DNA from: Przewalskia tangutica
Lineage: Eukaryota > Streptophyta > Magnoliopsida > Solanales > Solanaceae
Direction of reading: 5' to 3'
Length of the DNA: 64,000 bases
NCBI GenBank assembly: GCA_029844215.1
Contig: CM056732.1
Span: forward strand, 26,289,501-26,353,500
In this document: positions 1 to 10,936 of the stretch, piece after piece
How positions within the stretch are numbered: position 1 is the stretch's first letter
How the letters are laid out: every line of letters starts with the position of its first letter
Translations under genes and position numbers: made by a program
Notes under the pieces: generated by a model
What the model was told of the DNA's origin: nothing
The model's input: only the letters and a program-made list of their open reading frames with translations
Databases searched by the model: none

Positions 1-4
1 CAGC

Positions 5-505
5 TTGGCTCATTTGGCAATACAAAAGAGGGATATTGTTCGGGAGGTACAAAGATTGGGAAACCTCGGGGTTAGCTTAACTGAGATCGGTGAAGGTAGG
101 GTGGTGGTACATGATACCTCGCAGTCTGCCTTAGCTTCAGAAATAAAAGAAAGTCAGTTTGAGGATACGGAGTTTGTTGGATTTCGGGAAAGGATCCAAC
201 AGGGAAAACCTTCGGTTACATTGGGAGATAATGATGGAACCGCCCGGTATAAGGGTAGGTTATGTGTTCTAAGGTAAAGGATCTAAGGAGGAATATCTTA
301 GATGAGGTCACAACACAAGATATTCCATTCATCCAGTCAACAAAATGTATCAGACCTCAAGGCAAATTACGGTGGGGCGGGATGAAGAAGGGCGTTGCGG
401 AGTTTGTCGGGAGGTGTCTTATATGTCGGCGGTGAAAGTCGAACATCAAAACTCGCGGATTACTTCAGATATTGGGGTCCCATGTGAAAATGGGAGGCGA
501 TTCAT
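5..505 (+). pseudogene. gypsy pol fragment: RNase H tail and integrase zinc-binding region
   Basis: Positions 5-277 are open and read as the linker between RNase H and integrase seen in Tekay-type elements (a LARDV-like block near the start, ending in a RYKGRLCVL-like block). From 278 to 505 the expected HHCC zinc-binding domain is recognisable only across several frames, for example a GGMKKGVAEFVGRC-like piece near 375-415. The domain would help integrase bind the LTR ends. It is broken here by frameshifts and cannot be made as one protein with the core that follows at 506. The upstream part of pol is outside the window. Family assignment is sound; the exact frameshift positions are not resolved. 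Confidence 0.75.
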
Positions 506-1009
506 ATGGATTTTGTAACTGGTCTACCGAAAACTCGAGAAGGGTATGATTCTATTTGGGTGATTGTTGATCGGCTTACAAAGTCAACCCATTTCTTACC
601 GGTCAAGACTACGTATCGCGCACCACAGTACGCACAAATTTATTTGAAGGAGATTGTGCGGTTACACGGGATTCCTTTACAAATTATTTCAGATAGGGGT
701 TCCCAGTTCACCTCACACTTTTGGCAAAGTTTCCAGCAGGGTCTCGGGACAAAAGTTAAGTTAAGCACGGCTTTCCACCCGCAAACAGATGGGCAAGCTG
801 AGCGAACAATTCAAACACTTGAGGACATGTTGCGATCTTGTGTGTTAGATTTTCAGGGAAGCTGGTTGGATCATCTATGTCTAATTGAGTTCGCCTACAA
901 CAATAGTTTTCACTTTAGCATACAAATGGCCCCGTTTGAAGCATTATATGGACGAAAATGTAGGTCTCCACTTGGATGGTTCGAGGTGGGTGACGCATCG
1001 TCGGACTGA
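506..1009 (+). CDS. gypsy integrase catalytic core (fragment of pol)
   Basis: This open stretch of 167 codons is a retroviral-type integrase core, which would join the cDNA copy of the element to chromosomal DNA in the nucleus. The acid triad is complete: D22 in IVDRLTKS, D63 in ISDRGSQF and E99 in GQAERTIQ, with the normal 35-residue gap between the last two. The GRKCRSPLGWFEVG signature near the end is typical of plant Tekay/Del elements. The methionine at 506 is internal to pol, not a real start. A frameshift around 985-1010 separates the core from the chromodomain, which continues in the frame of 885-1541. The core is better preserved than its neighbours. Confidence 0.85.
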   Translation: MDFVTGLPKTREGYDSIWVIVDRLTKSTHFLPVKTTYRAPQYAQIYLKEIVRLHGIPLQIISDRGSQFTSHFWQSFQQGLGTKVKLSTAFHPQTDGQAERTIQTLEDMLRSCVLDFQGSWLDHLCLIEFAYNNSFHFSIQMAPFEALYGRKCRSPLGWFEVGDASSD

Positions 1010-1541
1010 AGTTATTCAAGAAACAAATGATAAGGTACAGATGATTCGGGAGCGGATCAAAACAGCTCATAGCCGTCACAAGTCCTATGCGGATCATCGG
1101 AAAAGAGATCTTGAATTCCAAGAGGGGGAGAAAGTATTTTTAAAAGTGTCCCCAATGAAGGGAGTGATGCGTTTTGGTAAGAAAGGGAAATTGAGCCCAA
1201 AGTTTATTGGGCCATATGAGATCTTGCGAAGAGTGGGGATTGTGGCTTACGAACTAGCACTTCCACAAGAGCTGGAAGCAGTGCATCCGGTATTTCATGT
1301 GTCAATGTTACGAAAATACTTGCACGATCCAAGTCACGTCATCCTTCCCCAGGAGATAGTTCTTAATGAGGAGCTTCAATATGAAGAAGTTCCGGTGGAA
1401 ATACTTGATAGAAAGGTCCAACGCCTTAGAAGTAAAGATATTGCTTCCGTGAAGGTCCTATGGAGGAATCACTCCACAGAGGAAGCCACCTGGGAAGCTG
1501 AAGATGCGATGAAAGTCAAATATTCATTCGTATTTGACTAA
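1010..1541 (+). CDS. gypsy integrase C-terminus with chromodomain (fragment of pol)
   Basis: The frame that is open from 885 to 1541 carries, after the frameshift, the integrase C-terminal module (EGEKVFLKVSP, GPYEILRRVG, VHPVFHVSMLRKY) and then a chromodomain of about 50 residues (EEVPVEILDRKVQRLRSK through VLWRNHSTEEATWEAE). Chromodomains in these elements bind histone marks and steer integration to particular chromatin. The aromatic and acidic positions of the fold (VKVLWRN, ATWEAE) are present. It ends in a stop at 1541, about 80 bases before the first polypurine-rich block. Bases 885-1009 of this open frame overlap the core in another frame and are not meaningful there. Confidence 0.85.
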
Positions 1542-1607
1542 GGTAAAAAAAAAAGCATTAAATAGTACTTCATATGTGTGCCATTTGCGTGTCTATATGC
1601 ATGTGTT
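1542..1607 (+). other. 3' untranslated spacer of the gypsy element
   Basis: Short A-rich then T-rich non-coding stretch between the pol stop and the first polypurine block. No signal is recognised. Confidence 0.5.
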
Positions 1608-1791
1608 ACAACCTTATTCTCATTCGAGGACGAATGCTCCTTAAGGAAGAGAGAATGTGAAGCTCCAAATTTGTTACAATAACAATAAACATTATGTTGT
1701 CTATGTGATTATGTTATTATTGTGTCTATGTGATTATGTTACGACCTTATTCACATTCGAGGACGAATGTTGCTTAAGGAGGAGAGAATGT
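1608..1791 (+). repeat. duplicated polypurine-tract module before the LTR
   Basis: Two copies of a module run ACAACCTTATTC...CATTCGAGGACGAATG...AAGGAGGAGAGAATGT. Copy one is at about 1608-1658 and copy two at about 1739-1791, an offset of about 131 bases. Each ends in a purine-rich run followed by TG. The second copy directly precedes the LTR proper (TGTAAAATCC at 1789). The first is followed by unrelated AT-rich sequence starting TGTGAAGCTC. Plus-strand priming needs one polypurine tract; here there are two. Confidence 0.75.
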
Positions 1792-1834
1792 AAAATCCGG
1801 AAAAAAAAATATATATATAGTTGTGGTTGGGTTA

Positions 1835-1865
<31 letters not shown>

Positions 1866-4641
1866 AGAAAACAAATAATAAATTGCATGGGATAAAGTTA
1901 GTATTAAAGTTGGATAAATAGATAGATGAAATGAAAATAAGAAAATAAAAAAATTAAAAAAAAAAAAACAAAACAAAACAAAAAAACATGCAAAATGCAC
2001 GTAAGCCCCCTTCCCTTTACCTCTCTCCCCCCTTTTCATTTCCCTTCAATCTCTTGGCTTTCTCCCTCCCATAAGTTATGTAATCATCCCCACTTATACA
2101 TTGTATTTACACACAAACAAAGTACATAACATAAAGGTTAGAAAAATCAGAAAAAACAAGTGAAAAGAAGAGGAAAAAATACCAAGAGGGCAAGAAGAAC
2201 AAGAAGCAAAATACTAGAGAAGTAAGGATAATTTTAGCAACCACACAACAATAATCTTCACACTTACAAGGTGAGTTTTTCTCACTCAGAAATTCTTGGT
2301 AACATCCTTTATTTTAAGTTCAATACATGTTAGAATAAGAATTGAGTATTGAAAAGAAATATTGAACTCTTGATTGTTTAGACAACTAGTTGCGTCATGA
2401 ACTTTACGAACTGTTCTCACTAAGTTATAATTGTTAGAATTTGATGAAATTCGGAAGAGTGGTACACCTCTCTATTATGATCATATAGAATCAAAAATGA
2501 GGTAAAAGGACATACGGTTTGAAAGTTATCATAGTTCAAAGTTTCTGCCTTAGATTTGGACGAAATTCGGAAAGACATAATTACGGACTGTTTTTATTGA
2601 GTTTTACTTATTAGAATTATATGAAAATTTACATGGTTGTAAATATCTCTGTTACGGACAGATATATATAAAGATTTATTATAACGGACTTACGAGTTGA
2701 GAGTTATTGTAGTTTGAAGTTGCTGCCTCGGATTCGTCGGAATCCAGAAGGGCAGGGCTTTGAAACGTAAAACTGTACTAATCTGTGGGGAATATGAAAA
2801 TTGTTTCTAAATGAAAGTTGTATATCTCTGTGTTGTGGACATTTTGAGACCTTACGGGGGGTATATCCGACTTACGGATTGAGAGTTATAACTGTTTAAA
2901 GTTTCTGCCTCGGATCTATCGAGATCCAGGAAGGGCAGCGAATAAAAGTGTAAAACTGTACCAAATGGTACAGAATATGAAAGGATGGTTCACCTGGAGA
3001 CGTGTAGCTCTCTGTTCTCGTCATTTTGAGATTTTATGGGGCTTGAACGGGTTTACAGATTAGGAGTTATGACTATTCTAAGATTGAGTGTTGTTTAATA
3101 AAAATTCTGCCGAAACAAATTTTATGGGGCTGTTTTGAGGATAAATTTGTTTTAGTTACCCAAAGCAGTTTTAAATGAAATTTGGTACAGTGAAAGATCC
3201 CCGTCTTATCTTAGTTTCCGCTTGAGAAACACCTTAGTTGGAGTTATGGTTAAAAAGTTATAATCGTTACAAGTATGAGCATGCGGAATGTTGGGAAAGA
3301 GAATATTATTTATTCGATCTTCTGAAAAATATGAAAAGTGAATACGTGTTCACATAAATATATAAATATAAACATAATGGATCGGGTTGCACGCCGCAAC
3401 AAAACGTAAAGTGAATACGCGTTCACAAATACGTAAATATAATGGATCGGGTTGCACGCCGCAACAAAACGTAAAGTGAATACGCGTTCACAAATACGTA
3501 AATATAATGGATCGGGTTGCGCGCGCAACAAAGCGTAAAGTGAATACGCGTTCACAAATATATAAACATAATGGATCGGGTTGCACGCCGCAACAAAGCG
3601 TAAAGTGAATACGGCGTTCACAAATACGTAAATATAATGGATCGGGTTGCGCACGCAACAAAACGTAAAGTGAATACGCATTCACAAATACGTAAATATA
3701 ATGGATCGGGTTGCGCGCAACAAAACGTAAAGTGAATACGCGTTCACAAATACGTAAATATAATGGATCGGGTTGCGCGCAACAAAACGTAAAGTGAATA
3801 TGCGTTCACAAATACGTAAATATAATGGATCGGGTTGCGCGCAACAAAGCGTAAAGTGAATACGTGTTCACAAATACGTAAATATAATGGATCGGGTTGC
3901 ACGCGCAACAAATATGAAAGATGAATACATGTTCACCTATATATAAATATGAAAAGTGAATACGCGTTCATAAATATATAAATGTAATAAACATGTGGAA
4001 ATGCGAGGAATGTCTTAACGCAATACACGGGATAAAATGAAGTGTTAGTTAAACCGAGAATTTCCTATGAGGAGTTGTTGCTTATTTAAAAATGTTGTAA
4101 CCTGATATGTTTTTGCAATATGCTTGTTACGTTATAATGTGATTGCGCTTGGAATATTGTGGTGTTACTTTGAATTGCAGGGTAAGGTTCTCACTCAGCC
4201 CCAGATGGTAGGGCTGACTCTTTATTTAACATGTTTCAGGAAAGCGTGATAGAGGAAAGGCTCCACGCCAAGGCTAGCAATCGTCCCGCAGCCTCTTGTC
4301 ATACCAAGTCCATTGTTCTGGGCTTGGTACTCGTCAGGTTCAGAATGTCAGTTCCAATGTCTCGGAAAATGCCCGTGTGGAATGGTCTCCCTTCCAACTT
4401 AGAATAATCTTTGTCAGTATGTCTATGTAGAAATAATACTTGCACGAGCATGGGCTCGCGTTATGTTTTTAATAAAGTCATAAACAGATTTCTTTTATTG
4501 TTATTTTTATTAATAGCTCTGTGTTTGAATATAAGTTCAAATTTCTAAATAAAGGAAATTAAATGGTGCTCCTGGTGGAAAATGATTGTCCAGGTGCCAT
4601 CACGCCCTAAGTAAAGACTTAGGAAAAGTTGGGGCGTGACA
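1789..4641 (+). repeat. 3' LTR of the first gypsy element (2.85 kb)
   Basis: It starts TGTAAAATCC right after a polypurine tract and ends GGGGCGTGACA, giving the usual TG...CA limits. It is non-coding. It holds an (AT)n run at 1838-1864, an A/T-rich stretch around 1940-2010, imperfect subrepeats of a 'gatgaaattcggaagag / gatccaggaagggcag' type between about 2430 and 3060, and a strong minisatellite at about 3330-3985. The start is chosen at the second polypurine module; an alternative start at 1657 after the first module would add 132 bases. Length is in the range of Tekay-type LTRs. Confidence 0.8.
3330..3985. repeat. minisatellite inside the LTR, 62-65 bp unit, nine full copies plus decayed ends
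   Basis: The unit reads GTGAATACGCGTTCACAAAT, then ACGTAAATATAATGGATCGG, then GTTGC(AC)GCGCAACAAAACGTAAA. I count nine near-complete units from about 3339 and two decayed ones at the right edge (about 3920-3985). Each unit holds two short inverted repeats: GTGAATACGCGTTCAC around ACGCGT, and GTTGCGCGCAAC. Units differ mainly in the length of the GCGC centre. Open frames across this array are a by-product of the repeat and are not genes. Confidence 0.9.
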
Positions 4642-6440
4642 TTCTATCTCTCCTACTGTGCCCGCACATCCATCGTAACATTCTCAACTCTGCAACTTTC
4701 ATCTTTTGAACATGAGAGATCTTAACTGGCCAACACTCCTCCCCATATAACATAGTCGGTCTAACCACCATTTTGTAGAACTTGTCCTTAAATTTTGGTG
4801 GCACCTTCTTATCACACAACACTCTGAAAGTGAGCCTCCATTTCATCCACTATGCACCAATATAATGTGTGACATCATCGTCAATTTCTCCATTTTCTTG
4901 TATAATAGACCCAAGATACTTAAAACTACTTTTCTTCTGGAGGACCTAGGTACCAAGCCTCACTTCTACGTTCGTCTCATGCGGTGCATCACTGAATTTG
5001 CACCCCAAGTACTCTGTCTTGATCTTACTCAACTTGAAACCTTTAGATTCCAGAGTCTATCTACAATCCTCCAACTTAACATTAACTCCGCTGCGAGTTT
5101 CGTCAATCAGGACAATGTCATCTGCGAATAACATAAAAATAAAAATAAAAAATAAAAAAATCATGACACCTCACCTTGTATTTATCGCGTCAATCAATCT
5201 ATCACCAATGCAAATAAGAACAGGCTAGTAGTTGTTCCCTGGTGTAACCCCATCACAACTGGAAAGTGCCCTGAATCTCCTCCTACTATCATTATCCTGA
5301 TCTTGGCTCCATCATACATGTCCTTGATCGCTCTAATATATAACATAGGTACACCTCTAGCCTCCAAGCATCTCCATAGAACCTCTCTTTGCACTTTGTC
5401 GTAAGCCTTTTCTAGGTCGATGAATACCATGGGTAAGTCCCTTTTCCTCTCCCTATACTGTTACATCAGTCTCCTAACAAGATGAATGTCATTTGTAGTT
5501 GATCGCCCCAGCATGAATATGAACTGGTTTTCTGAAATCGACATGCCTCTCCTCACCCTCATCTCCACCACTCTTTCCCACACATTCATAAAGTGGCTTA
5601 GCATCTTAATACTTCTATAGTTGTTGCAACTCTGAATATCTCCCTTGTTCTTGTACAAAAGAATCATCGTGCTCCACCTCCATTCTTCGGGCATCTTTGC
5701 TATCTTAAAAACGACATTAAACACCTAGTAAGCCTCACCAACCCTGCCATATCTGCGCTCTTCTAAAATTCCCCAAAAATCTCATAGGCCCGGTCACTCT
5801 TCCTCTGCTCATGCGCATCCTACGAACAACATCCTTAATCTCCTCAATCTTAATACTCCTACAATACCCAAAATTGTGACGCCTCTCAGAGTGCTCCAAG
5901 TCGCCCAACACAATGTCGTTGTCCTCTCATTTGTTCAATAGTTATGAAAGTATGACTGACATCTCTATCTAATGAGAGCATCTTCTGTCATCCTCGTCCT
6001 TGATGCACTTCACTTGATCCAAATCATGTGCCCTCCTCTTCCTCACCTTGGCTAGCCTGAACAACTTCATATCCCCACCTTTGTCATCTAGTTCTGCATA
6101 TAAGCGTTCAAAAGTTATCGTTTTAGCTGCTGAAATCGTCAACTTCGCCTCTTTCCTCGCCATCTTATACAGTTTCCTATTGGTCAGCTTCTTCACCTCA
6201 TTTTTGCTTTCTACCAACTTCATATACATCACCTTCTTTGTTTTTACCTTCCCTTGAACTTCTCTATTCCACCACCAGTCCTTTTGATGTCAACCACGTC
6301 TACCTCTCGAGACTCCCAACACATTTCTAGCTATTTTTCTAATGTAACTGGCCGTATTATTATTATCACGTTCATATGCATTCATTTAACCACTTTTCTT
6401 ATTTCGGACATATTATGCATTGCTACCACATTCACTTATG
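4642..6440 (-). pseudogene. RTE-type LINE relic (non-LTR reverse transcriptase), 5'-truncated
   Basis: Read on the minus strand, the pieces follow the order of a plant RTE-type LINE. They are a KDWWWN-like linker (about 6250-6295), a region before RT (5969-6232), RT fingers (5461-5724, IAKMPEEWRWSTMILLYKNK), palm (5194-5430, MVFIDLEKAYDKVQREVLW and VMGLHQG), the FADD catalytic box (about 5102-5131), and the C-terminal part with RMLRWMCGHSRRDR (4642-4846). The protein would prime reverse transcription of its own RNA at nicked target DNA. It has several frameshifts and stops. A T-rich low-complexity insert sits at about 5131-5172 just before FADD. No endonuclease domain is visible upstream, and the 3' end is cut by the gypsy LTR at 4641. 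Confidence 0.8.
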
Positions 6441-7811
6441 GGGCAATGAAGCAAATTCAGTGGGACAAACTTCATGATTGTTCATAAAAAAACACATTAG
6501 TTTGTTGTAGTCATCATTATATCATTGATATAGTGTATTGGGACTCAAACCCAATACCTTACCATATGAAGGTTTGTTAAGCCATATTTTTGCTGGGACT
6601 CGAATTCAATATCATATCATTATGATGCATCATGATTCAAAGTTTCAAACCCGATGTCTCACCCTCAATAGTTCATTGGGACTTAAAGTCTTAAACCCAC
6701 CAAAACGCACGAGATCAACTCACGATATTTCTTAAACATGCCTTCAACTATAATCATAGCCAACCTTTGAAAATATTATCACTACTAGTGGCTATAGGCA
6801 TAAAAAATTAATATTAAAGGACTTCAATTCAATATGTTTCAAGATCATATTCACTCATAGCCTTAAAGTGATTATTTCAAACTTTTGTGCCATAGATAAA
6901 ACGAAAGGACCAGTTTTTGAAATAACTCATTTCAAAATGTTGGTACAGTAATAAAAATTGTTAAGACACAATAGTAACATGACAGAAAACTAGTGATTAT
7001 CAAATTGAATTAATAATTAAATTAAAATGAATATGCCATAAGGGTCTGCCAATTCCAAATCCAAGTGCACTATGTATAGTTAATAATAGACTTAATTAGT
7101 AAAACATCTTTTCTGCTGATTTAAAATGGAGTAGTGTTTTTGTCCATACTCCTATAGCTAATTTTATATGTAAGAAGCAGCTACAATACAATTTTCATGA
7201 AAGGAAATAGGGACTAGCCCATCACCAAGTATTTTATAAGTAAAATAACTGATTGCCACTTTTTAAATTGTTCAAAAATTTGCAACAGCAAACACTTTTA
7301 AGGTTAAATAAACTGCCACCTTATATTATTCAGATAACTTAGAAACTGAAAACATTTTTAAGGTAGTTAAACACTAGACAAATGTCCTTTGGAGTCAGAA
7401 AGTTGGGGAAGAGCGTGCAAATAGTTTTTCTAACTTATGTTAAGGGTGTGTAAAATTAAAAATATACTTATAGGTAACATTTTAAGTAATTTTCCGGCGA
7501 AAGATGTGCAGCGAACCACCCTTCACCTAAGGTGGCTCAGCCCCTGCATAGATACATACCTTGTAAAAAACTTCTTGCGGATAACTTGTTGTAACATCAA
7601 CCTAAAAGAGCTAGTATCATATATATTAAAAGATGAAAGCAAGAACAATAAAGAGATAAAAAGAGAAGTGATAAAAGTTTTTTTTATATCTTCCAAGTAT
7701 ATTTCATATCACATTACATGCCTTTATTTATACTATTACATAAAGGTAAGATTACAAAAGGAATGTCTTAAACGAGACATTAATCAGTGACCACATGGAT
7801 GAGGAAAGATC
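6441..7811. other. AT-rich intergenic sequence without a recognised gene
   Basis: I find no gene-like open frame or element termini. Around 6535-6690 a phrase like 'gggactcgaacccaatacc' recurs three or four times in imperfect form. An open frame at 7437-7790 shows no known motif and lies in AT-rich sequence. The last bases before the copia element (7807-7811, AGATC) are one copy of its target-site duplication. Confidence 0.5.
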
Positions 7812-8799
7812 TGTGAGAACCAAGTGTAGTAACAAGTAAATGAGAATGTAATAACAATAACAAATATGTTAGAAATTTGGAAATCAATAAAGTAATTGGT
7901 TTGCTGAGTCGATTGAATTTTTAATATATCCTTAAGATAATATTGTCCTGTATATTTCTTTCAATGGTGTAATGACAACTTATCTCCCAAGATAAAACAA
8001 CAACCAAACAAAAGAGCAAAGGAGACTCAAGTGTTCGCTTTAGGAAGAAAGATCTTAGAGTGTTTGAAGATTGAAAGAGAGGAAAAATGTATTCAAAAAA
8101 ATGTGTGTCTTCCAATGATGCCAATGACATTAATTTATAGGTTGATGAATATGTCCTCTAAATTAACCAAATAAATGGTCATCAATGTCAAGTAATGACC
8201 ATTGATTTTGAGGTTAATTCATCCTAGTAGTGGTTGAATTCATGAGCCAAATAATGGAGAGTTATTGCTCCAAAGTCAGCCCAAGAATCAGTTTCAATTC
8301 GCCTCCAACGGACTGAAAAACAGTCGAAGCGCCGCGGCCCTTCGGGAGAGCGTCGCGACTCTAAATGCCCAGTTACTCACTGGAGCTGAGGAGTCGCGGC
8401 CCTTCGGGAAGGCACCGCGGCGCCTAAGTTCCAGTAACTTCCCAGGGATTTTCCCGTCACCGGCGCCGCGGCGCTGCAAGCACAGAGGCCCTGACTTGGT
8501 CGCGCCGCGGCCCTTCTCGGCTCCGCGGCGATTTCTGATTCGTTTCATCTTTTACACATTGTACTCTTCTTCCTTTCATTTACCAATGTGAAACCATTGT
8601 CATTTGGCTAATAACTGTCTATTATTTTACGTCTCAACAATTCATATACGTACCAATATCTCTTCCATTAAGAAAATTACTATCCTTGAAACTTTATGTG
8701 CACGTGTGTGGAAATCATATTTCCGACGTGCGGGGCCCCAATTGCTCGAGTCATAATTAATAAGATTAACTATATTTCACGTTTAGTAAATTTTCAACA
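7812..8799 (-). repeat. 3' LTR of the copia element
   Basis: It is the partner of 13364-14344 and similar along its length, except in a CG-rich block at about 8320-8540. That block carries GCGCCGCGGC and TCGCGGCCC words, in sharp contrast to the AT-rich rest. Near its inner end it keeps a short segment (GCTCGAGT, about 8755) missing from the partner. The minus-strand start TGTTGAAAATTTAC follows the polypurine tract. Confidence 0.92.
8131..8140 (-). promoter_or_regulatory. likely TATA box in copia 3' LTR
   Basis: The minus strand reads CTATAAATTA, the best TATA-like match in this LTR. The equivalent position of the other LTR is also conserved (13682-13692). Transcription would start some 30 bases further along the minus strand. 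Confidence 0.5.
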
Positions 8800-8810
8800 A
8801 TCCCCTCTTG
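8800..8810 (-). other. polypurine tract of the copia element
   Basis: The minus strand reads CCAAGAGGGGAT directly before the LTR start TGTTG. This is the expected position and composition for plus-strand priming. Confidence 0.75.
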
Positions 8811-9183
8811 GAAGATATTTTGGCGCACACACACGGTGCCTTTCTAGCAATTATTCGGCGGACCGATGATGCACTGGAGAGGTAGCCGTAGCTTTGAGCC
8901 TTCCATAGTATAATACCATCGGACATTAAAAGTTTCCCTAACCTAACCTCAATTGTTGAGGATCATTAAATGTTTGGAAACTTATCATTTACCCCTATAC
9001 AGGTAGCACTTTATGTCTATCACAAGAACGGTCTTGGATTATGTTTCTTAAGAAGAAATTATTATCCGAAGTGCTCTTTCTTCCACCGAAGCGCTCAACT
9101 GAACCTTTACAGTTTAGTTTTCCCATTGAACCTTATTTCTAGGATCTCCAGTCTGTAAGGTTGGGTGTCCACTATATCAGTTC

Positions 9184-9910
9184 TTATTGATTGGGTTTTA
9201 AGTCTATTCTCCTAGACAAGCAGAACATATGATCTCTAGGTATTCTCTTCGTCAAGGGATCTGCGATATTTTCCTTAGATTTTACGTAATCAATGGACAT
9301 AACACCCGAGGTGATCAATTGCCTAACAGACTCATGTCTCCATCGAATATGACGTGACTTGCCGTTGTACATAGAACTCTGTGCCCTTCCTAGAGCCGAC
9401 TGACTATCGCAGTGGATCATTACAGAAGACACAGATTTATCCCAACATGGGACATCCTCTAGAAAACCATGAAGTCACTCAACTTCTTCTCCCGCTTTGT
9501 CTAAAACGATAAATTCTGACTCCATCGTGGATCGGGCAATAAGGGTTTGCCTAGAGGATTTCCAAAACACAGCTCCACCACCGATTGTAAAATATATCCG
9601 CTGGTGGACTTGATGTCTTCGCTATCAGATATCCAGTTTGCGTCGTTGTACCCCTCTAGTACCGCTGGATATCTCGAATAGTGTAACCAAACTTTAGCGT
9701 GAACTTTAGGAACCGTAGTACCCTATTCAACACTTTCCAGTGATCCTCATTTGGATTACGGGTGAACCTAGCCAATTTATTGACTAAATGAGCAATATCA
9801 GGTCGAGTGCAGTTTATGATATACATCAGACTACTAATCACATGAGCATACCGCTCCTGGCGTACAGGCAAGCCAAGATGTTTGTCAATCTTTTGACTTA
9901 TATCCAATGG
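9184..9910 (-). pseudogene. copia RNase H domain and end of RT (pol 3' part)
   Basis: The minus strand gives the RT C-terminal connection (9656-9907: SSLMYIINCTRPDIAHLVNKLARF) followed by RNase H, which would degrade the RNA template during cDNA synthesis. All four acidic positions of copia RNase H can be read: an NDANW block near 9640, MESEF near 9510, the HCDSQSA block near 9410, and NIADPLTKR near 9250. A frameshift near 9590-9655 and a stop after EEVE near 9480 break the frame. The end, ADPLTKRIPRDHMF, is the usual copia C-terminus. It lies about 380 bases before the polypurine tract; those bases (8811-9183) hold no gene. Confidence 0.85.
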
Positions 9911-10680
9911 GTGTCGTTACCGGTGAACTGTTGAACATCCCAAATTTCTTCAGTACATCCTCGATGTAGTGAGATTGAGACAAGACTAGTCCATCAGATG
10001 TCTTAGAGATCTTGATCCCTAAGATGACATCTGCAATGCCCATATCTTTCATGTCAAAACATTATTTTAACATATTCTTAGTCTCTAGGATTATCCCAGG
10101 ACTGCTTCCAGTGATCAATAAGTCTTCTACATAGAAGCATATCATGACGAAAAAATCGACATTTCCTTTCATGTAAACACATTTGTCACATCTATTAATG
10201 ACGAATCCTTTTGATAGTATGGTACTATCAAATTTCTCGTGCCATTGTTTAGGGGCCTGTTTCAGCCCGTACAACAATTTTACAAGCCAACACACTTTTG
10301 TCTCTTGTCCTAGAACCACATACCTCTCGGGTTGGTCCATATATATTTTTTCTTCCAAATCACCATTTAGGAAGGTTGTCTTGACATCCATTTGATGTAT
10401 TTCAAGATCCCGCAAGGAGGCGATAGCTATAAACATACATATAGATGTCATTCTGGACACCGGAGCGTAGGTGTCGAAGTAATCAAGGCCCTCTTTTTAG
10501 TGATAGCCCTTGACTACCAACCTAGCTTTGTACTTGTCGATAGATCCATCTGCCTTTAACTTCCGTTTAAGATCCACTTACAACCCAAAAGTTTATGTCC
10601 CGGAGGCAGTTCAGCCAACTCCTAGGTGTGGTTGTGCAGGATGGACTCTATCTCACTTTTTATAGCTTCCTTCCAGAGTA
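9911..10680 (-). pseudogene. copia reverse transcriptase, YVED in place of YVDD
   Basis: The clearest part is 10062-10460: HQMDVKTTFLNGDLEEKIYM and LLYGLKQAPKQWHEKFD are standard copia RT blocks. The catalytic box reads CFYVEDLLITG (about 10115-10147). Copia elements almost always have YVDD; here the first aspartate is glutamate. That residue binds the catalytic metal, so the change probably cripples activity by itself. Upstream (10461-10680) RT fingers are visible but split by stops and a shift. Downstream, 9911-10061 continues into the thumb in other frames. It belongs to one gag-pol reading unit with the flanking domains. Confidence 0.85.
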
Positions 10681-10936
10681 GTGCTTCTGGAGTTGACAAT
10701 GCTTCGACGATTGTCTGTGGTTCGTCCTGAACCAATTAAGCTTCAAAGTCTGGACCAAAGGACTTGTCCTTCCGGGCCCTTTTGCTTCATCTTGGTTTTA
10801 TCTCTAAATCTTCCAAGTCCTGAGAATCTGGAATACTGGATTTCAGATAATCAGCCACTTCAGAATTCACTAGGTTTGAACCTTTTGGATCTGGGTAGTC
10901 AGCGACTCCTAGATCCTCAGATGTTTGTTCATAACT
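10681..10936 (-). pseudogene. copia pol linker between integrase and RT
   Basis: This is the acidic, poorly conserved linker expected between integrase and RT in copia pol. No domain is recognisable and the frame is not open on the minus strand. A plus-strand open frame here (10681-11013) is only antisense to it. Confidence 0.4.

Larger units (their letters stand above)
1..4641 (+). mobile_element. Ty3-gypsy chromovirus (Tekay/Del-like), 3' part, 5' end outside window
   Basis: The order is end of RNase H, integrase zinc-finger region, integrase core, chromodomain, polypurine-rich stretch, then a long 3' LTR. That order and the C-terminal chromodomain place it in the chromovirus branch of Ty3-gypsy; the long LTR fits Tekay/Del. 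The gag, protease and RT parts and the 5' LTR would lie before base 1. The LTR ends with CA at 4641 and is followed directly by LINE sequence, so the element appears to have inserted into the LINE. The target-site duplication cannot be checked because the 5' flank is missing. The coding part has frameshifts near 280-505 and near 1000, so this copy is dead. Confidence 0.9.

Noticed and set aside
1734..2039. Minus-strand open frame rich in F, Y and I
   Set aside because: It is a translation of the (AT)n and A-rich stretches at the start of the LTR.
3310..3685. Two overlapping minus-strand open frames of 65-123 codons
   Set aside because: They lie entirely in the LTR minisatellite, and their peptide repeats simply mirror the DNA unit.
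3330..3985. CRISPR-like array
   Set aside because: The whole unit repeats without unique spacers, and the context is a plant LTR.
4619..4846. LINE frame crossing into the gypsy LTR
   Set aside because: The LINE match stops at the LTR border (4641). The last residues are LTR sequence read by chance.
7437..7790. 117-codon open frame before the copia element
   Set aside because: No motif, AT-rich, and no sign of splice or codon structure. Treated as chance.
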